A stretch of DNA of 64,000 nt. It comes from TMED112 sp964575305. GTDB lineage: Bacteria; Pseudomonadota; Gammaproteobacteria; Magnimaribacterales; TMED112. Under the pieces are notes generated by a model that saw only the letters and a list, made by a program, of their open reading frames with translations, had not been told where the DNA came from and did no database searches. Positions within the stretch are counted from its first letter, which is position 1, and each line of letters starts with the position of its first letter. A program made the translations under genes and the position numbers. The stretch lies in NCBI GenBank assembly GCA_964575305.1, contig CAZNPG010000003.1, positions 1-64,000 of the forward strand. The letters run 5' to 3'. This document shows positions 43,364 through 52,528 of the stretch, in pieces.

Positions 43364-44488
43364 ATGAATATTATAACTAATAAGAGTATTTGGTTGAGCG
43401 CTTTAATTAAAGTTGTTGCAACACTTTTGTTTTGCAATCTTATTTTTAATCACAGCTATGACAAGCCCTACTATAATTATGATTCAATTCCATATGTTGC
43501 AGCTGCAAAATATCTTGAGACAAAAGATTATGAAGTTTCACATAAATATTCATATGAACTCTTAAAACAGAAAGCACCACAATTCTATAATGGCCTTTGC
43601 TGCTCGGGCGCTTATCGAAATTCAATGTCTAGTGACTATGAAGCTTTTGCATCGCATTTGCCTGCCTATCAAATAAAAACTTTCTATGTACGCTTGATAA
43701 GATCAATAAGTGATCTTTTTGGTGTAGATGAGTTTAAAGCCATTAATCTCATATCCTTGAGTTCTGTTTTTGGAATCGTTTTAGTATTCGCTGGCTTCTT
43801 CTTTCACATAAATATTTTTGGCTTTTTGTCATTATTTGGAGTCTTGATTTTGTCGCAAGTACTGCATTTATCAAGATTAATGACACCTGATGCTTTATCA
43901 AGTTTAACTTTTTTATGTTCAGTAATATTGATTATGAGAAATTTAAAAATGGCAGGATTTGCCTTATTGGTTTTAGCTTTATTAGTCAGGCCAAGCAATA
44001 TTGTTTACACAGGACTTGTACCATTATTTCTTATTAAGGATAGAAAATTTTTATACTTTGCACTTTTATCGGTACTTTCTCTATCAGTTTATTATATTAA
44101 TGCAAAAATGATTGGTGGTCTTGGATGGTGGAAAAGCTTCCATTCTAGCCTAATTGGCATGCCAACAAGCTTTATCGGCTATGATCCGCCATTTAATTTT
44201 AACCAATACTTAGAATCTCTAAATTACTGGTTTTTCTGGACATTAAGTGATTGGAACTATAATCGATGGCTTGCGTTGGCATTGTCCTTTTCATTTGGAG
44301 CAGTGTACCTGCTACAAAAAGATAGAGGTTATTTAAAAAATGAAGTTGTCATTTTTACTGCTTTCTCATTTGGTGTTCTAATAAGTTTTATATTGTTCCC
44401 AATAGCTGACCATAGAATCTATGCCAGTGGTTTAATTCCTGCTACTTTTTTATTTGTATCATTTTTATTCAAATTTAAAAAAACTTAA
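43364..44488 (+). CDS. Polytopic GT-C-like glycosyltransferase, putative
   Basis: 374 aa with about ten membrane helices and a periplasmic loop after helix 1. The loop carries acidic residues near YNYDSIPYVAAAKYLE, the place where GT-C enzymes keep a catalytic Asp. LVRPSNIVYTGLVPLFLI resembles the RP-containing segment of this fold. It likely transfers a lipid-linked sugar made by the GtrB-like enzyme onto a surface polymer; no assignment to a named family is possible. CCSGAYRNSMSS has adjacent cysteines. Starts 15 bases from the divergent glycosyltransferase. Confidence 0.65.
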   Translation: MNIITNKSIWLSALIKVVATLLFCNLIFNHSYDKPYYNYDSIPYVAAAKYLETKDYEVSHKYSYELLKQKAPQFYNGLCCSGAYRNSMSSDYEAFASHLPAYQIKTFYVRLIRSISDLFGVDEFKAINLISLSSVFGIVLVFAGFFFHINIFGFLSLFGVLILSQVLHLSRLMTPDALSSLTFLCSVILIMRNLKMAGFALLVLALLVRPSNIVYTGLVPLFLIKDRKFLYFALLSVLSLSVYYINAKMIGGLGWWKSFHSSLIGMPTSFIGYDPPFNFNQYLESLNYWFFWTLSDWNYNRWLALALSFSFGAVYLLQKDRGYLKNEVVIFTAFSFGVLISFILFPIADHRIYASGLIPATFLFVSFLFKFKKT

Positions 44489-44527
44489 TGCTATTTTTTC
44501 AATAAAAATGTATCTTAAATACTCATT

Positions 44528-46759
44528 ATGAAAAAAATTATTCTACTTATAGTCGTTAATCTTATGATGTTTGTGAATGCGCAATCATCTGATATACCTC
44601 AATCAGACCCTGGACCTGCCGAGAGTTCAACAGTCATAGATTCAAAACCAGATAACAATACAACAAACACATTATCTAACAACGGTAAAAAGAAGAAAAA
44701 GCTGTATCAAGCTCAATCTCAAGGTTCTGGATACGGCTGGGTAGAAGATATTGTAGGGATAGATGAAGAAGTCTTTAATTATGTTGAGGGATCAGATGAA
44801 GACTTAGAGCTTTATTTAAAGAGTAGTTTTTTTTCAGATGTGGCACTCTCTCCTGATGGAAAACATCTTGCATTTCAAAGTAAGAGTGACGAATTTACCG
44901 AAGGCTTGCTAGTAGCAAGAACAGATGACTTCCTTGATCCCAAAAAAGGATTGGAAAAAGCCACAGTAGCTAAAGCAGCATTAGAGAAATCAGGAGATGA
45001 TGTATTACGTGTCAAAGAATTATTCTTATGTAGGTTTAATTGGGTATCAAATTCAATAATCTTAGTTGAAATATGTGGTAAAAACTTTGATAGGCTTAGA
45101 GGTGAGGTCTTTACAGCACTTGGGGTTTTTAAGTTATTCAACATAGAGACTAAAGAATTCAAAAATTTTCTATATCCATTGGAGCCTGCTCCAAAAAAAG
45201 GAAGCATGACATTTGCAGATAGATATAGACCAGCTACATTTATTTCAAAATATGATGATAAATCTCTTCTAATGTCTGTTGCAGAGAATAAAAGAGGTTT
45301 TAGGTATGCGCACTTAAGACGGGTTTTCTTTGATAAAAGAGGGGTCAAGCCTAATGGAACTGATCTATATGTATCAAAACAACCATGCCAATTTAAAGTA
45401 GGTTACAAAGTGAATAGTTTTTGTAATATTCCATATATCTACATACTCGACAAAGATAAAAAGCCTGCTTTAACTTTTTCAAGTGACTTAGATGGAGTCT
45501 ACGCTCATTATGCTGACGATAAAACCACTAAGATTGATATTGATCTTGAGGACTACACTCCATTCGCAATAAAAGATGATTTACTTTGGATGTATGGTGT
45601 TAGTGGCATAGGTGCGCATAATGTTAGTGTACTGAATCTTAAGACAAAAAAAATCCAAAAAGCAGTTCCTTCAGATTGCCATTCTGTAATTAGTGCTATG
45701 AATTCCCTAAACGAAGAAATTCCTTATGCAGTTGATATGGAATGCGATGGAATGAAAGAAATTATATATTTCAATCAAGAAAAAAGAGATGCGCAGATTT
45801 TAAGTCAGCTTGCTCCAAGCTTCCCAGATAAAAATATCTCTTTGGGCAACTGGACAGATAAGAATGACAAAGCAATTTTTTCCGTTTCTGATTCATCAGT
45901 AGTATCAGAATTTTTTATGTTGGATTTGACTAAAGGATCTCTTATACCAATTGGCAGGACATCAAATGTACCTAAAGATAGACTACATAAAATGGTTTCA
46001 AAGAAGTTTAAAACTCGAGATGGTGAAACAATTTATGGATTTTTAACTCTGCCAAAAGGTGAGGTAAAAAGGCTTATCGTTTATATTCATGGCGGGCCAT
46101 ATGGTATTAGGGATTATGATCAATACGATTTCTCTGAGCAATATTTAGCTAGTAAGGGTGCTGCAGTTCTGAAAGTTAACTATCGTGGATCTGGTGGTTA
46201 TGGTAAAAACTTTATGGAAGATGCATACAAAGAATGGGGCGGTACACTACTTAACGATATAGCTGATGCAACAATAGCAGTTCAAAATGAATTAGGTATA
46301 GGTAGAAATAAAACATGTGCTTTTGGAGCAAGTTATGGAGGGTATGCAGCTTTAGGCATGGCATACAAACATAGTGATTTATATGAATGCGTAGCTGGTG
46401 GAATGGGTGTTTACGATATGAAAATTCTTAGAGATGGAAGTGATGAAAGCATTTATACCTATCAGGATGATTATGAAGAGACCGCAGAAAAATTCTGGGG
46501 TGATGACCAGGCTCAATTAGTAGATTTTTCACCTGTATTTAATGCAGATAAAATGAATTCAAGAATATTAATGTGGCATGGGTTACAGGATCAAATATCA
46601 CCAATTGTTCATTTAGATTTGATGAAAGAAGCTTTAGATGAAAACAATGTGCCTTATCAAGCTTTTACAATGTCAAAATTAGGACATACTTTTGGAGAAA
46701 AAGAGGATATTAAAGCGCATCTGCCAGTTTTAAAAGATTTTCTTTTTGATGAGCTCTAA
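44528..46759 (+). CDS. Secreted S9-family prolyl oligopeptidase-like peptidase
   Basis: 743 aa with a signal peptide (IILLIVVNLMMFVNAQ) and a low-complexity linker. A beta-propeller part follows (about 85-480; SDVALSPDGKHLAFQS), then a C-terminal alpha/beta hydrolase part. Triad: Ser in FGASYGGYAALG, Asp in HGLQDQISP, His in LGHTFGEKED; oxyanion region VYIHGGPYGIRDYD. It cleaves short peptides or acyl-peptides in the periplasm or outside. Converges on the MFS gene by 4 bases. Confidence 0.92.
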   Translation: MKKIILLIVVNLMMFVNAQSSDIPQSDPGPAESSTVIDSKPDNNTTNTLSNNGKKKKKLYQAQSQGSGYGWVEDIVGIDEEVFNYVEGSDEDLELYLKSSFFSDVALSPDGKHLAFQSKSDEFTEGLLVARTDDFLDPKKGLEKATVAKAALEKSGDDVLRVKELFLCRFNWVSNSIILVEICGKNFDRLRGEVFTALGVFKLFNIETKEFKNFLYPLEPAPKKGSMTFADRYRPATFISKYDDKSLLMSVAENKRGFRYAHLRRVFFDKRGVKPNGTDLYVSKQPCQFKVGYKVNSFCNIPYIYILDKDKKPALTFSSDLDGVYAHYADDKTTKIDIDLEDYTPFAIKDDLLWMYGVSGIGAHNVSVLNLKTKKIQKAVPSDCHSVISAMNSLNEEIPYAVDMECDGMKEIIYFNQEKRDAQILSQLAPSFPDKNISLGNWTDKNDKAIFSVSDSSVVSEFFMLDLTKGSLIPIGRTSNVPKDRLHKMVSKKFKTRDGETIYGFLTLPKGEVKRLIVYIHGGPYGIRDYDQYDFSEQYLASKGAAVLKVNYRGSGGYGKNFMEDAYKEWGGTLLNDIADATIAVQNELGIGRNKTCAFGASYGGYAALGMAYKHSDLYECVAGGMGVYDMKILRDGSDESIYTYQDDYEETAEKFWGDDQAQLVDFSPVFNADKMNSRILMWHGLQDQISPIVHLDLMKEALDENNVPYQAFTMSKLGHTFGEKEDIKAHLPVLKDFLFDEL

Positions 46760-48018
46760 TTGAAAACTTTCTCAAGTTTCTTTTTATCTGATTCGTAATA
46801 TTTGCCAGCAAAGTAGTAAAGTATTGGCCCTAAAATTAAGAACATTACTGAGAAACCAACAAGTGTGATTGTATACGGATCTTCGACACCTGAAGCTATC
46901 AAAGAATCCAATGCTATTCCAGCAACCATACTTCCTGGAACGTAGCCTAAAAGGTTAAGGCAAACTAAATTAAAACCGACAATAGTCCCCCTAATATTTG
47001 AAGGTACTAATTCTTGTATAACAGCAAAAACTGGACCATAGAAACATCCTAAACTGAAAGCACTTACACAAATACCAACCCAAAATAGAGTGTCTGAGGG
47101 TTCAAGATATCTTGTAAAAGCAAAAGGAATCGAAAGCAAGGTAAGAATAAGCAAGAACCAAGTACGTGGAAAGTTATACTTCCTTAAAGCCCAGTCACTA
47201 AATGTCCCACCAAAGACACTTCCTAAAAGACCGAATATTGTAAATATCCAACCAGAAGCTTGAGCAAAAGTAGCTCTATCGAGTCCTTTATCTTGTATTG
47301 CCCAAACTTGATCAAAAACTGAAGCACCTAAAAGAACATGATAAATTGTTCCAGCTATGATTGTTAAAACCAGAGACCTAGAAGTTCTTAGAACTTTAAA
47401 AAGCAATGTAATTATTTCGATAAATGATTGTTTGGGTGCCTGAGTATTGACTGTTTTTCTCGGAGTATCTTTTACAAAAAGCATCATGATTCCCATAATT
47501 ACTCCTATAATTCCAAGCAAGTAGAAGCAGCCTCGCCAACCAATAATAGGAGCAAGGTATCCAGCTAAAATAAGACTCACGCCAACACCTAACGGAACAC
47601 CCATGTAATAAAAACCAGCAGCAAAACCTAATTTTTTTAAATCATAACGATCAGCTAAAATTGACATCGTTGTTGGAGTCATTGCAGATTCTCCAATTCC
47701 AATAAAAAGACGTGGTATTGCAAGTGTTGCAAAGTTTTTAGCTAATCCTGAAACAGCTGTAAAGAAACTCCATATAATTACACCGGCCCCAATAATTTTG
47801 GTTCTGTTATATCTATCAGCAAGTGTTCCAATAAAGAGTCCAGAAACAGTATAGAAAAAAATGAAGATTACACCGGTTAGCAAACCAAATTGTGTATTAG
47901 TCAATTCAAGATCTGGAATAATAAAGTTAGCAAAACTAGCAAGAAACTGCCTATCAACAAAATTAATAATATTCAGGACAGTGACAAATAATAGAAAACT
48001 TGTATTACGTAAGTTAAT
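46756..48018 (-). CDS. MFS transporter (spinster-like), probable AUU start
   Basis: Twelve-helix major facilitator. The first standard start is a TTG at 47904, giving 382 aa that lacks helix 1. The frame is open up to a TAG at 48022-48024 and encodes a normal helix 1 with the family motif NFVDRQFLASFANFIIPDLEL. No ATG, GTG or TTG occurs there. ATT at 48018 (or 48021) is preceded by AGGGGG (48025-48030) at 6 (or 3) bases. I use 48018, giving 420 aa. The A-motif GTLADRYNRTKIIGAG and TPTTMSILADRYDLKKLG are typical. Substrate unknown. Confidence 0.85.
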   Translation of the reverse strand: MNLRNTSFLLFVTVLNIINFVDRQFLASFANFIIPDLELTNTQFGLLTGVIFIFFYTVSGLFIGTLADRYNRTKIIGAGVIIWSFFTAVSGLAKNFATLAIPRLFIGIGESAMTPTTMSILADRYDLKKLGFAAGFYYMGVPLGVGVSLILAGYLAPIIGWRGCFYLLGIIGVIMGIMMLFVKDTPRKTVNTQAPKQSFIEIITLLFKVLRTSRSLVLTIIAGTIYHVLLGASVFDQVWAIQDKGLDRATFAQASGWIFTIFGLLGSVFGGTFSDWALRKYNFPRTWFLLILTLLSIPFAFTRYLEPSDTLFWVGICVSAFSLGCFYGPVFAVIQELVPSNIRGTIVGFNLVCLNLLGYVPGSMVAGIALDSLIASGVEDPYTITLVGFSVMFLILGPILYYFAGKYYESDKKKLEKVFN

Positions 48019-48044
48019 AATCTACCCCCTCTGATATTATGGAC

Positions 48045-48656
48045 TTATTTTAAAGATAATGCTTTTTTAAACGCCTCTCTTTCAAAAAGATTTTCAGACC
48101 ATCTTTTGATATTTGGTTTTAGTGCTTGATGTATCTCCAAGTTACTAGCTAATTGAATTGCATAACTTACACAAATATCAGCAATCGTAAATCTATTTGA
48201 GCAAAGATACTCTTTTCCTTCTAAAGAACTTTCTAGTAATTTCAATCTAGATACAAACCATCTGCTATATCCCTCAACTGCACCATCTGCGACTCCTGGT
48301 TCTTGAAACTTATATCTTAATACAACAGTTTGCGGGAATGTTAAAGTGGCATCAGCATGAAATAACCAGTTTAAGTATTGTGGATAATCTTCCTCATCTG
48401 GAGCAACTTCCAAATCTGTTGGCCCATATCTCTTTACCATATACTGACACATGGCTACTGATTCAGTCATTTTAATATTGCCATCTATTAGATAGGGCAC
48501 TGTTCCAAGCATATTTATTTCTAGGTACTCTTTTTGGAATACTCTTGGGGGGAAGGGCATCATTTCCAATTCATACTCAAGGCCCATTTCTTCAGCAGTC
48601 CATATAGGTCTTACAGATCTAGAGTTTTGTGTGCCATAAATTTTCATAGTTTTCAA
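48045..48656 (-). CDS. Glutathione S-transferase family protein
   Basis: 203 aa. N-terminal thioredoxin-like domain with NSRSVRPIW (catalytic Ser/Arg region), the cis-Pro GTVPYLIDG and the glutathione-binding TESVAMCQYM. C-terminal helical domain with the N-capping box FTIADICVSYAI. Conjugates or isomerises with glutathione in the cytoplasm; substrate unknown. Start at 48656, with an alternative Met three codons in. 35 bases downstream of birA on the same strand. Confidence 0.88.
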   Translation of the reverse strand: MKTMKIYGTQNSRSVRPIWTAEEMGLEYELEMMPFPPRVFQKEYLEINMLGTVPYLIDGNIKMTESVAMCQYMVKRYGPTDLEVAPDEEDYPQYLNWLFHADATLTFPQTVVLRYKFQEPGVADGAVEGYSRWFVSRLKLLESSLEGKEYLCSNRFTIADICVSYAIQLASNLEIHQALKPNIKRWSENLFEREAFKKALSLK

Positions 48657-48691
48657 AATTGTAGCACTTTAAGTTAATCTCATTGTGCTTA

Positions 48692-49390
48692 TCAATATAA
48701 ATTCAAAACACTTAAAGAACTTTCTTGATAGGTGATGACATCACCATTAGTATTTTTTAATAAGGCAGCACCATTTTCATTTATCCCAATGAATAAAAAT
48801 TCTTCTTTATTGGTTGGAATCTTAATCTTTTTATTGATATGTATACATTTTGCTACCCAATCTTTAGTCCAGTTTTTGTCTGAAAAATTCTCAAGTTGTG
48901 CAACTTGATGGGCAAGTTCTTTCGTGAATATTAATTTTTTTTCTTCATTATCTAGCTCTTCATCCAGGTCTCCCCAATGTGCTTCAGCTGGCTTAACTTT
49001 TAAATTAAGGCCAATTCCAACTATTGTAAGAAACCTATCTTCAAAATTTTCTGATTCTATAAGAATGCCTCCAACTTTCTTGGACTTATATATGAGATCA
49101 TTTGGCCACTTTAGTTCAACACTTTTACCAAAGATTTTATCTACTGCGATAGTTGTTTTTAACCCAGCCAGCAAGCTCAGAGCATTGTGAGGCTTCTTAC
49201 AAAAGAAACCATATGAAAATGAAATGTTTCCGGATGGGCTTTCCCATTTTTTTTGATTCCTACCCCTACCTGCAGTCTGTTTATCTGCTGTAATTAAGAT
49301 GGGTTTTAATTGTTTTTTACATTCATCTCTGCATAGATCATTAGTAGACCCAACACTTTTAAAATGTAAATGATTATAGTTTTCAGGCAT
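48692..49390 (-). CDS. birA: Biotin--protein ligase BirA, monofunctional
   Basis: 232 aa; attaches biotin to the biotin carboxyl carrier protein. Biotinyl-AMP loop TAGRGRNQKKWESPSGN, KWPNDLIYKSKKVGGILIE and GIGLNL are all present. It has no N-terminal helix-turn-helix, so unlike E. coli BirA it cannot repress the bio genes. Last gene of a four-gene overlapping unit (8-base overlap with the YwaF-like gene). Confidence 0.93.
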   Translation of the reverse strand: MPENYNHLHFKSVGSTNDLCRDECKKQLKPILITADKQTAGRGRNQKKWESPSGNISFSYGFFCKKPHNALSLLAGLKTTIAVDKIFGKSVELKWPNDLIYKSKKVGGILIESENFEDRFLTIVGIGLNLKVKPAEAHWGDLDEELDNEEKKLIFTKELAHQVAQLENFSDKNWTKDWVAKCIHINKKIKIPTNKEEFLFIGINENGAALLKNTNGDVITYQESSLSVLNLY

Positions 49391-50075
49391 TCCTATCTTT
49401 TAACTGATAGGGTACATAGATAAGGTACGTTATTAACCAAGCAACTGGTATAAGTGCCACAATATGCATCGGCGCATCTGGCATAAAATTCATAATATTA
49501 TCACCAGCTGGCTTTTCAAGAATGTACCAATAATTGGTATCCAAGGCAAAGTTGATTGCATACATTGCAGGCAAGAAAACAAAGCTACTAAAAAGCATAA
49601 CGCTAAAATAATCTTTGAGATAAGGTCTTTCTTTGGTAAGGATAAGCACTACAGAAACCCCTAATAAAATCAGAGTATGTCCATACATGTGGTTCAAATA
49701 ATCAAATGTTGGGAAGCCTGTTAAGGTATCGGGTGTTAAAACAGACATTCCTGCACCAGCTATGCCCCAGAAGTAAGCAAATAAGAAAAACATCCTATGC
49801 CCGCCAAGAAGATAGATGGAAATACACCAAGTTGAGAAAGCACACATATGTAACGGCAGTGAATCTTTAACCATCTCCCCAAAGAAGCTTACTTTAAAAA
49901 ATGGATCAATTATTTCATGCGATAACATTAAAAAAGCAAGAATATATTTTACGTTTCTAATTGTTTTCTCACTGCTACCTATAAAGACCCTAGGCAGAAA
50001 AATTACTATAGCGATACAAAATGCCGCAAATAAAATATGCGATGGTGCTAAAAGACTAAAAGGTTCAGGTTGCAT
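49383..50075 (-). CDS. YwaF/TIGR02206-like membrane protein (copy 1)
   Basis: 230 aa, seven membrane helices. Family signature DSLPLHMCAFSTW, then YFWGIAGAGMSVLTPDTL and YGHTLILLGVSVVLIL, with FALDTNYWYILEKPAGDNI near the end. Function of TIGR02206/YwaF is unknown. Its paralogue at 51735-52439 aligns with it throughout (LPLHMC, GI-GA-M-LTPD, YGH, NYWY, P-H). The GMC oxidoreductase between them overlaps this gene by 11 bases and the other by 4. Confidence 0.85.
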   Translation of the reverse strand: MQPEPFSLLAPSHILFAAFCIAIVIFLPRVFIGSSEKTIRNVKYILAFLMLSHEIIDPFFKVSFFGEMVKDSLPLHMCAFSTWCISIYLLGGHRMFFLFAYFWGIAGAGMSVLTPDTLTGFPTFDYLNHMYGHTLILLGVSVVLILTKERPYLKDYFSVMLFSSFVFLPAMYAINFALDTNYWYILEKPAGDNIMNFMPDAPMHIVALIPVAWLITYLIYVPYQLKDRNA

Positions 50076-51738
50076 TATTTTTAATTAAATCTGCCGCTTT
50101 TTCTGCAATCATAATAGCAGGTGCATTTGTGTTGCCGCCTATCAGAGTTGGCATGATAGAAGCATCTATCACACGAAGCCCTGAAACACCTTTTACTCTA
50201 AGATTGCTGTCTACAACAGCCATGTCATCATTACCCATTTTACATGTTCCAACAGGATGGTAAATAGTATCTGATCTTGTTCTTATTGCAGATTCAATAG
50301 CTTTATCATCATTAATATTTATTGGATTTCTTACATTATTAAACTGCTTAAGAGGCTCAGTGTTCATTATTGCCATCATCTTTTTATAACCCTTTATCAA
50401 TACTTTCATATCATCTTCATGAGATAAATAATTTGGATCAATAATAGGATCATCATCAGGATCTTTTGATGCTATCTGTACTGTGCCAACTGACTTAGGT
50501 CTTAGAAGACAAACATGACAACTGAATCCGTTGCCCCAGATTTTTTCTCTTCCATGATCTTCCACCATAGCTACAGTAAAGTGTAGCTGTAAGTCAGGTA
50601 TTTCTAAACTTTCATCACTTTTAATAAAGGCTCCACCTTCAGCTAGATTTGAAGACCACATGCCCTTACTAGTTAAGATGTATTTAATTAATTCAAAAGG
50701 CGCTCTAAGTGTAAATTTTAATGATTTAATTGGACTTCCAAACAATTCCCAACTATCTACTCTATGTGAAGTTATGTAATCAATGTGATCTTGAAGGTTT
50801 TCACCAACCCCTTTTAAGTTTACGAGACAATCTATGCCTTTAGATTGAAGAAAATTTTCATTTCCAATACCAGATCTCATTAAAATGGTTGGAGAACCAT
50901 AAGCACCACCACATAGTAATATTTCTTTTCTTGCAAAGATTTCGTTAGCAAGGTTTTTTGTTTTGCATTTTACTGAAACTGCTTTTAAATTCTCAAAAAC
51001 AACTTTATCTACAATAGTATCTGTAAGAATCGTCAAGTTTTTTCTATCTTTTATTGGGTTTAGATAACCCACAGCAGCACTACATCTTTTTCCATTTTTT
51101 TGAGTAACTTGATAAAGGCCAACACCTTCTTGCTCGCTGCCATTAAAGTCATTATTTTCCGGGTAAAGCTTGCTACCTGCTTCAACAAAATACCTACTGA
51201 AAGGATTATCATGTCTTAAGTCTGCTACATTTAAAGGCCCATCTTTACCATGATAATCATCCTGTATTGATTCATTGTGTTCAGATTTAATAAAATACGG
51301 CAGAACTTCATCATAGGACCATCCTTCATTACCAAGAGATGCCCAATGATCATAATCCCATTTATGGCCCCGAATGTAGACCATGCCATTTACAGAACTA
51401 GAACCACCTAAAGTTCTTCCTCTAGGTTGATATCCTCTTCTATTTTCTTGATAGCTTTGGGGCATTGAGTGTGAGCCTCCAAGTGAATCAACTGCATCAG
51501 ATGCACCTTCAGTAACGGTGACTTCATTAAATCCTTTTTGAGGTGTGGTGTCATATTGATATGAATATTCAGTTTCAGGAAGAAAGGCAAACATTGCTGG
51601 AACATGAATAAGCGGTGTCTTATCAGCTGGACCAGTCTCTAGTAAACAAACACTTACATTAGAATCTTCAGTCAATCGATTAGCAAGAACACAACCTGCA
51701 GAACCTCCGCCTACAATTACATAATCAAATTCTGTCAT
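50065..51738 (-). CDS. GMC-family FAD oxidoreductase (choline dehydrogenase-like)
   Basis: 557 aa. FAD motif VGGGSAGCVLANRL, GMC signature RGRTLGGSSSVNGMVYIRG, and C-terminal HPVGTCKMGNDD with the active-site His, ending GNTNAPAIMIAEKAAD. It oxidises a primary alcohol; choline is only one option, and no betA/betB partner is nearby. A segment of about 26 residues (about 73-98, EVTVTEGASDAVDSLGGSHS onward) is inserted before the RGYQPRGRTLGG motif compared with ordinary family members. Sandwiched between two YwaF-like membrane proteins. Confidence 0.92.
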   Translation of the reverse strand: MTEFDYVIVGGGSAGCVLANRLTEDSNVSVCLLETGPADKTPLIHVPAMFAFLPETEYSYQYDTTPQKGFNEVTVTEGASDAVDSLGGSHSMPQSYQENRRGYQPRGRTLGGSSSVNGMVYIRGHKWDYDHWASLGNEGWSYDEVLPYFIKSEHNESIQDDYHGKDGPLNVADLRHDNPFSRYFVEAGSKLYPENNDFNGSEQEGVGLYQVTQKNGKRCSAAVGYLNPIKDRKNLTILTDTIVDKVVFENLKAVSVKCKTKNLANEIFARKEILLCGGAYGSPTILMRSGIGNENFLQSKGIDCLVNLKGVGENLQDHIDYITSHRVDSWELFGSPIKSLKFTLRAPFELIKYILTSKGMWSSNLAEGGAFIKSDESLEIPDLQLHFTVAMVEDHGREKIWGNGFSCHVCLLRPKSVGTVQIASKDPDDDPIIDPNYLSHEDDMKVLIKGYKKMMAIMNTEPLKQFNNVRNPININDDKAIESAIRTRSDTIYHPVGTCKMGNDDMAVVDSNLRVKGVSGLRVIDASIMPTLIGGNTNAPAIMIAEKAADLIKNNAT

Positions 51739-52439
51739 GCCTTCTTAGTCTTATCCCAAATTAAGAACGGAATATAAGTTATAAAGAAAACTACAAGTGC
51801 TAATGGTGCTACACCCAGCATATGAAAAGGTGGAGCTGGCATAAGATCCATTAAGGATTCACCATCAGGAGTATCCATTAAGTACCAATAGTTTGCTTCT
51901 CCGCCAATGATTAAATTTACAACTAATACTGGTATAAGCAATAAAATTGTAATCACTGCCATCTTCCAAAAATTCTGAAGGTATGGTCTATATTTTAAGA
52001 CTGCCAATGCAAAGAAAATCCCAAGAAGAATTTGACCATGTCCATAAAAGAACATGAAAAACTCAATATCTGGCCATGCAAAATCTAAATCAGGAGTTAT
52101 TAAGGCCATTGTTGCACCTCCAATACCCCAGTAGAATGGCAGTTCAAAAAACATTTGATTTTTCTTTTTCTGTAATAAAAAAATACCGATTAAGACAGCA
52201 CTAAAATTGCACATATGCAAAGGGAGATAAGTCTCCCATGGCTTATCAAAGCCGTAGATATATATGAATGGTTTAGTTACCTCAAAAACTAAAAGGGATA
52301 TACCAATAAGTTTTGCCGCAAATTCTTGCGTCTTGTTGTTTAAAAAATTACCAAGCACACAAAGAATTAAAATAGCTATAAATGAATATGTAAGTGCTTG
52401 TGTATGTTGTTCTCCAAAAAGAATAAATGGTTCTGACAT
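51735..52439 (-). CDS. YwaF/TIGR02206-like membrane protein (copy 2)
   Basis: 234 aa, seven membrane helices, first gene of the unit YwaF-GMC-YwaF-birA. Signature TYLPLHMCNFSAVLIGIFLL, YWGIGGATMALITPDLDF, YGHGQILLGIFFALAVL and GEANYWYLMDTPDGESLMDL (each in short form). Ends four bases into the GMC gene (ATGA overlap). Poly-G ribosome site GGGGGG just upstream of the ATG. Role unknown; conserved LPLHMC and YGH residues might bind a ligand or quinone. Confidence 0.85.
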   Translation of the reverse strand: MSEPFILFGEQHTQALTYSFIAILILCVLGNFLNNKTQEFAAKLIGISLLVFEVTKPFIYIYGFDKPWETYLPLHMCNFSAVLIGIFLLQKKKNQMFFELPFYWGIGGATMALITPDLDFAWPDIEFFMFFYGHGQILLGIFFALAVLKYRPYLQNFWKMAVITILLLIPVLVVNLIIGGEANYWYLMDTPDGESLMDLMPAPPFHMLGVAPLALVVFFITYIPFLIWDKTKKA

Positions 52440-52528
52440 AGACCCCCCAAAAAAAACCTCTCTCTAATAATACTACCTGTGTTGATAGATACAAAATTTA
52501 ATTTAAGATGAAATTAGAGAGTTAAATT

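Noticed and set aside
44875..45348. 157-codon frame antisense to the S9 peptidase gene
   Set aside because: Shadow of an A/T-rich coding region on the other strand; Ser/Leu-rich low-information product.
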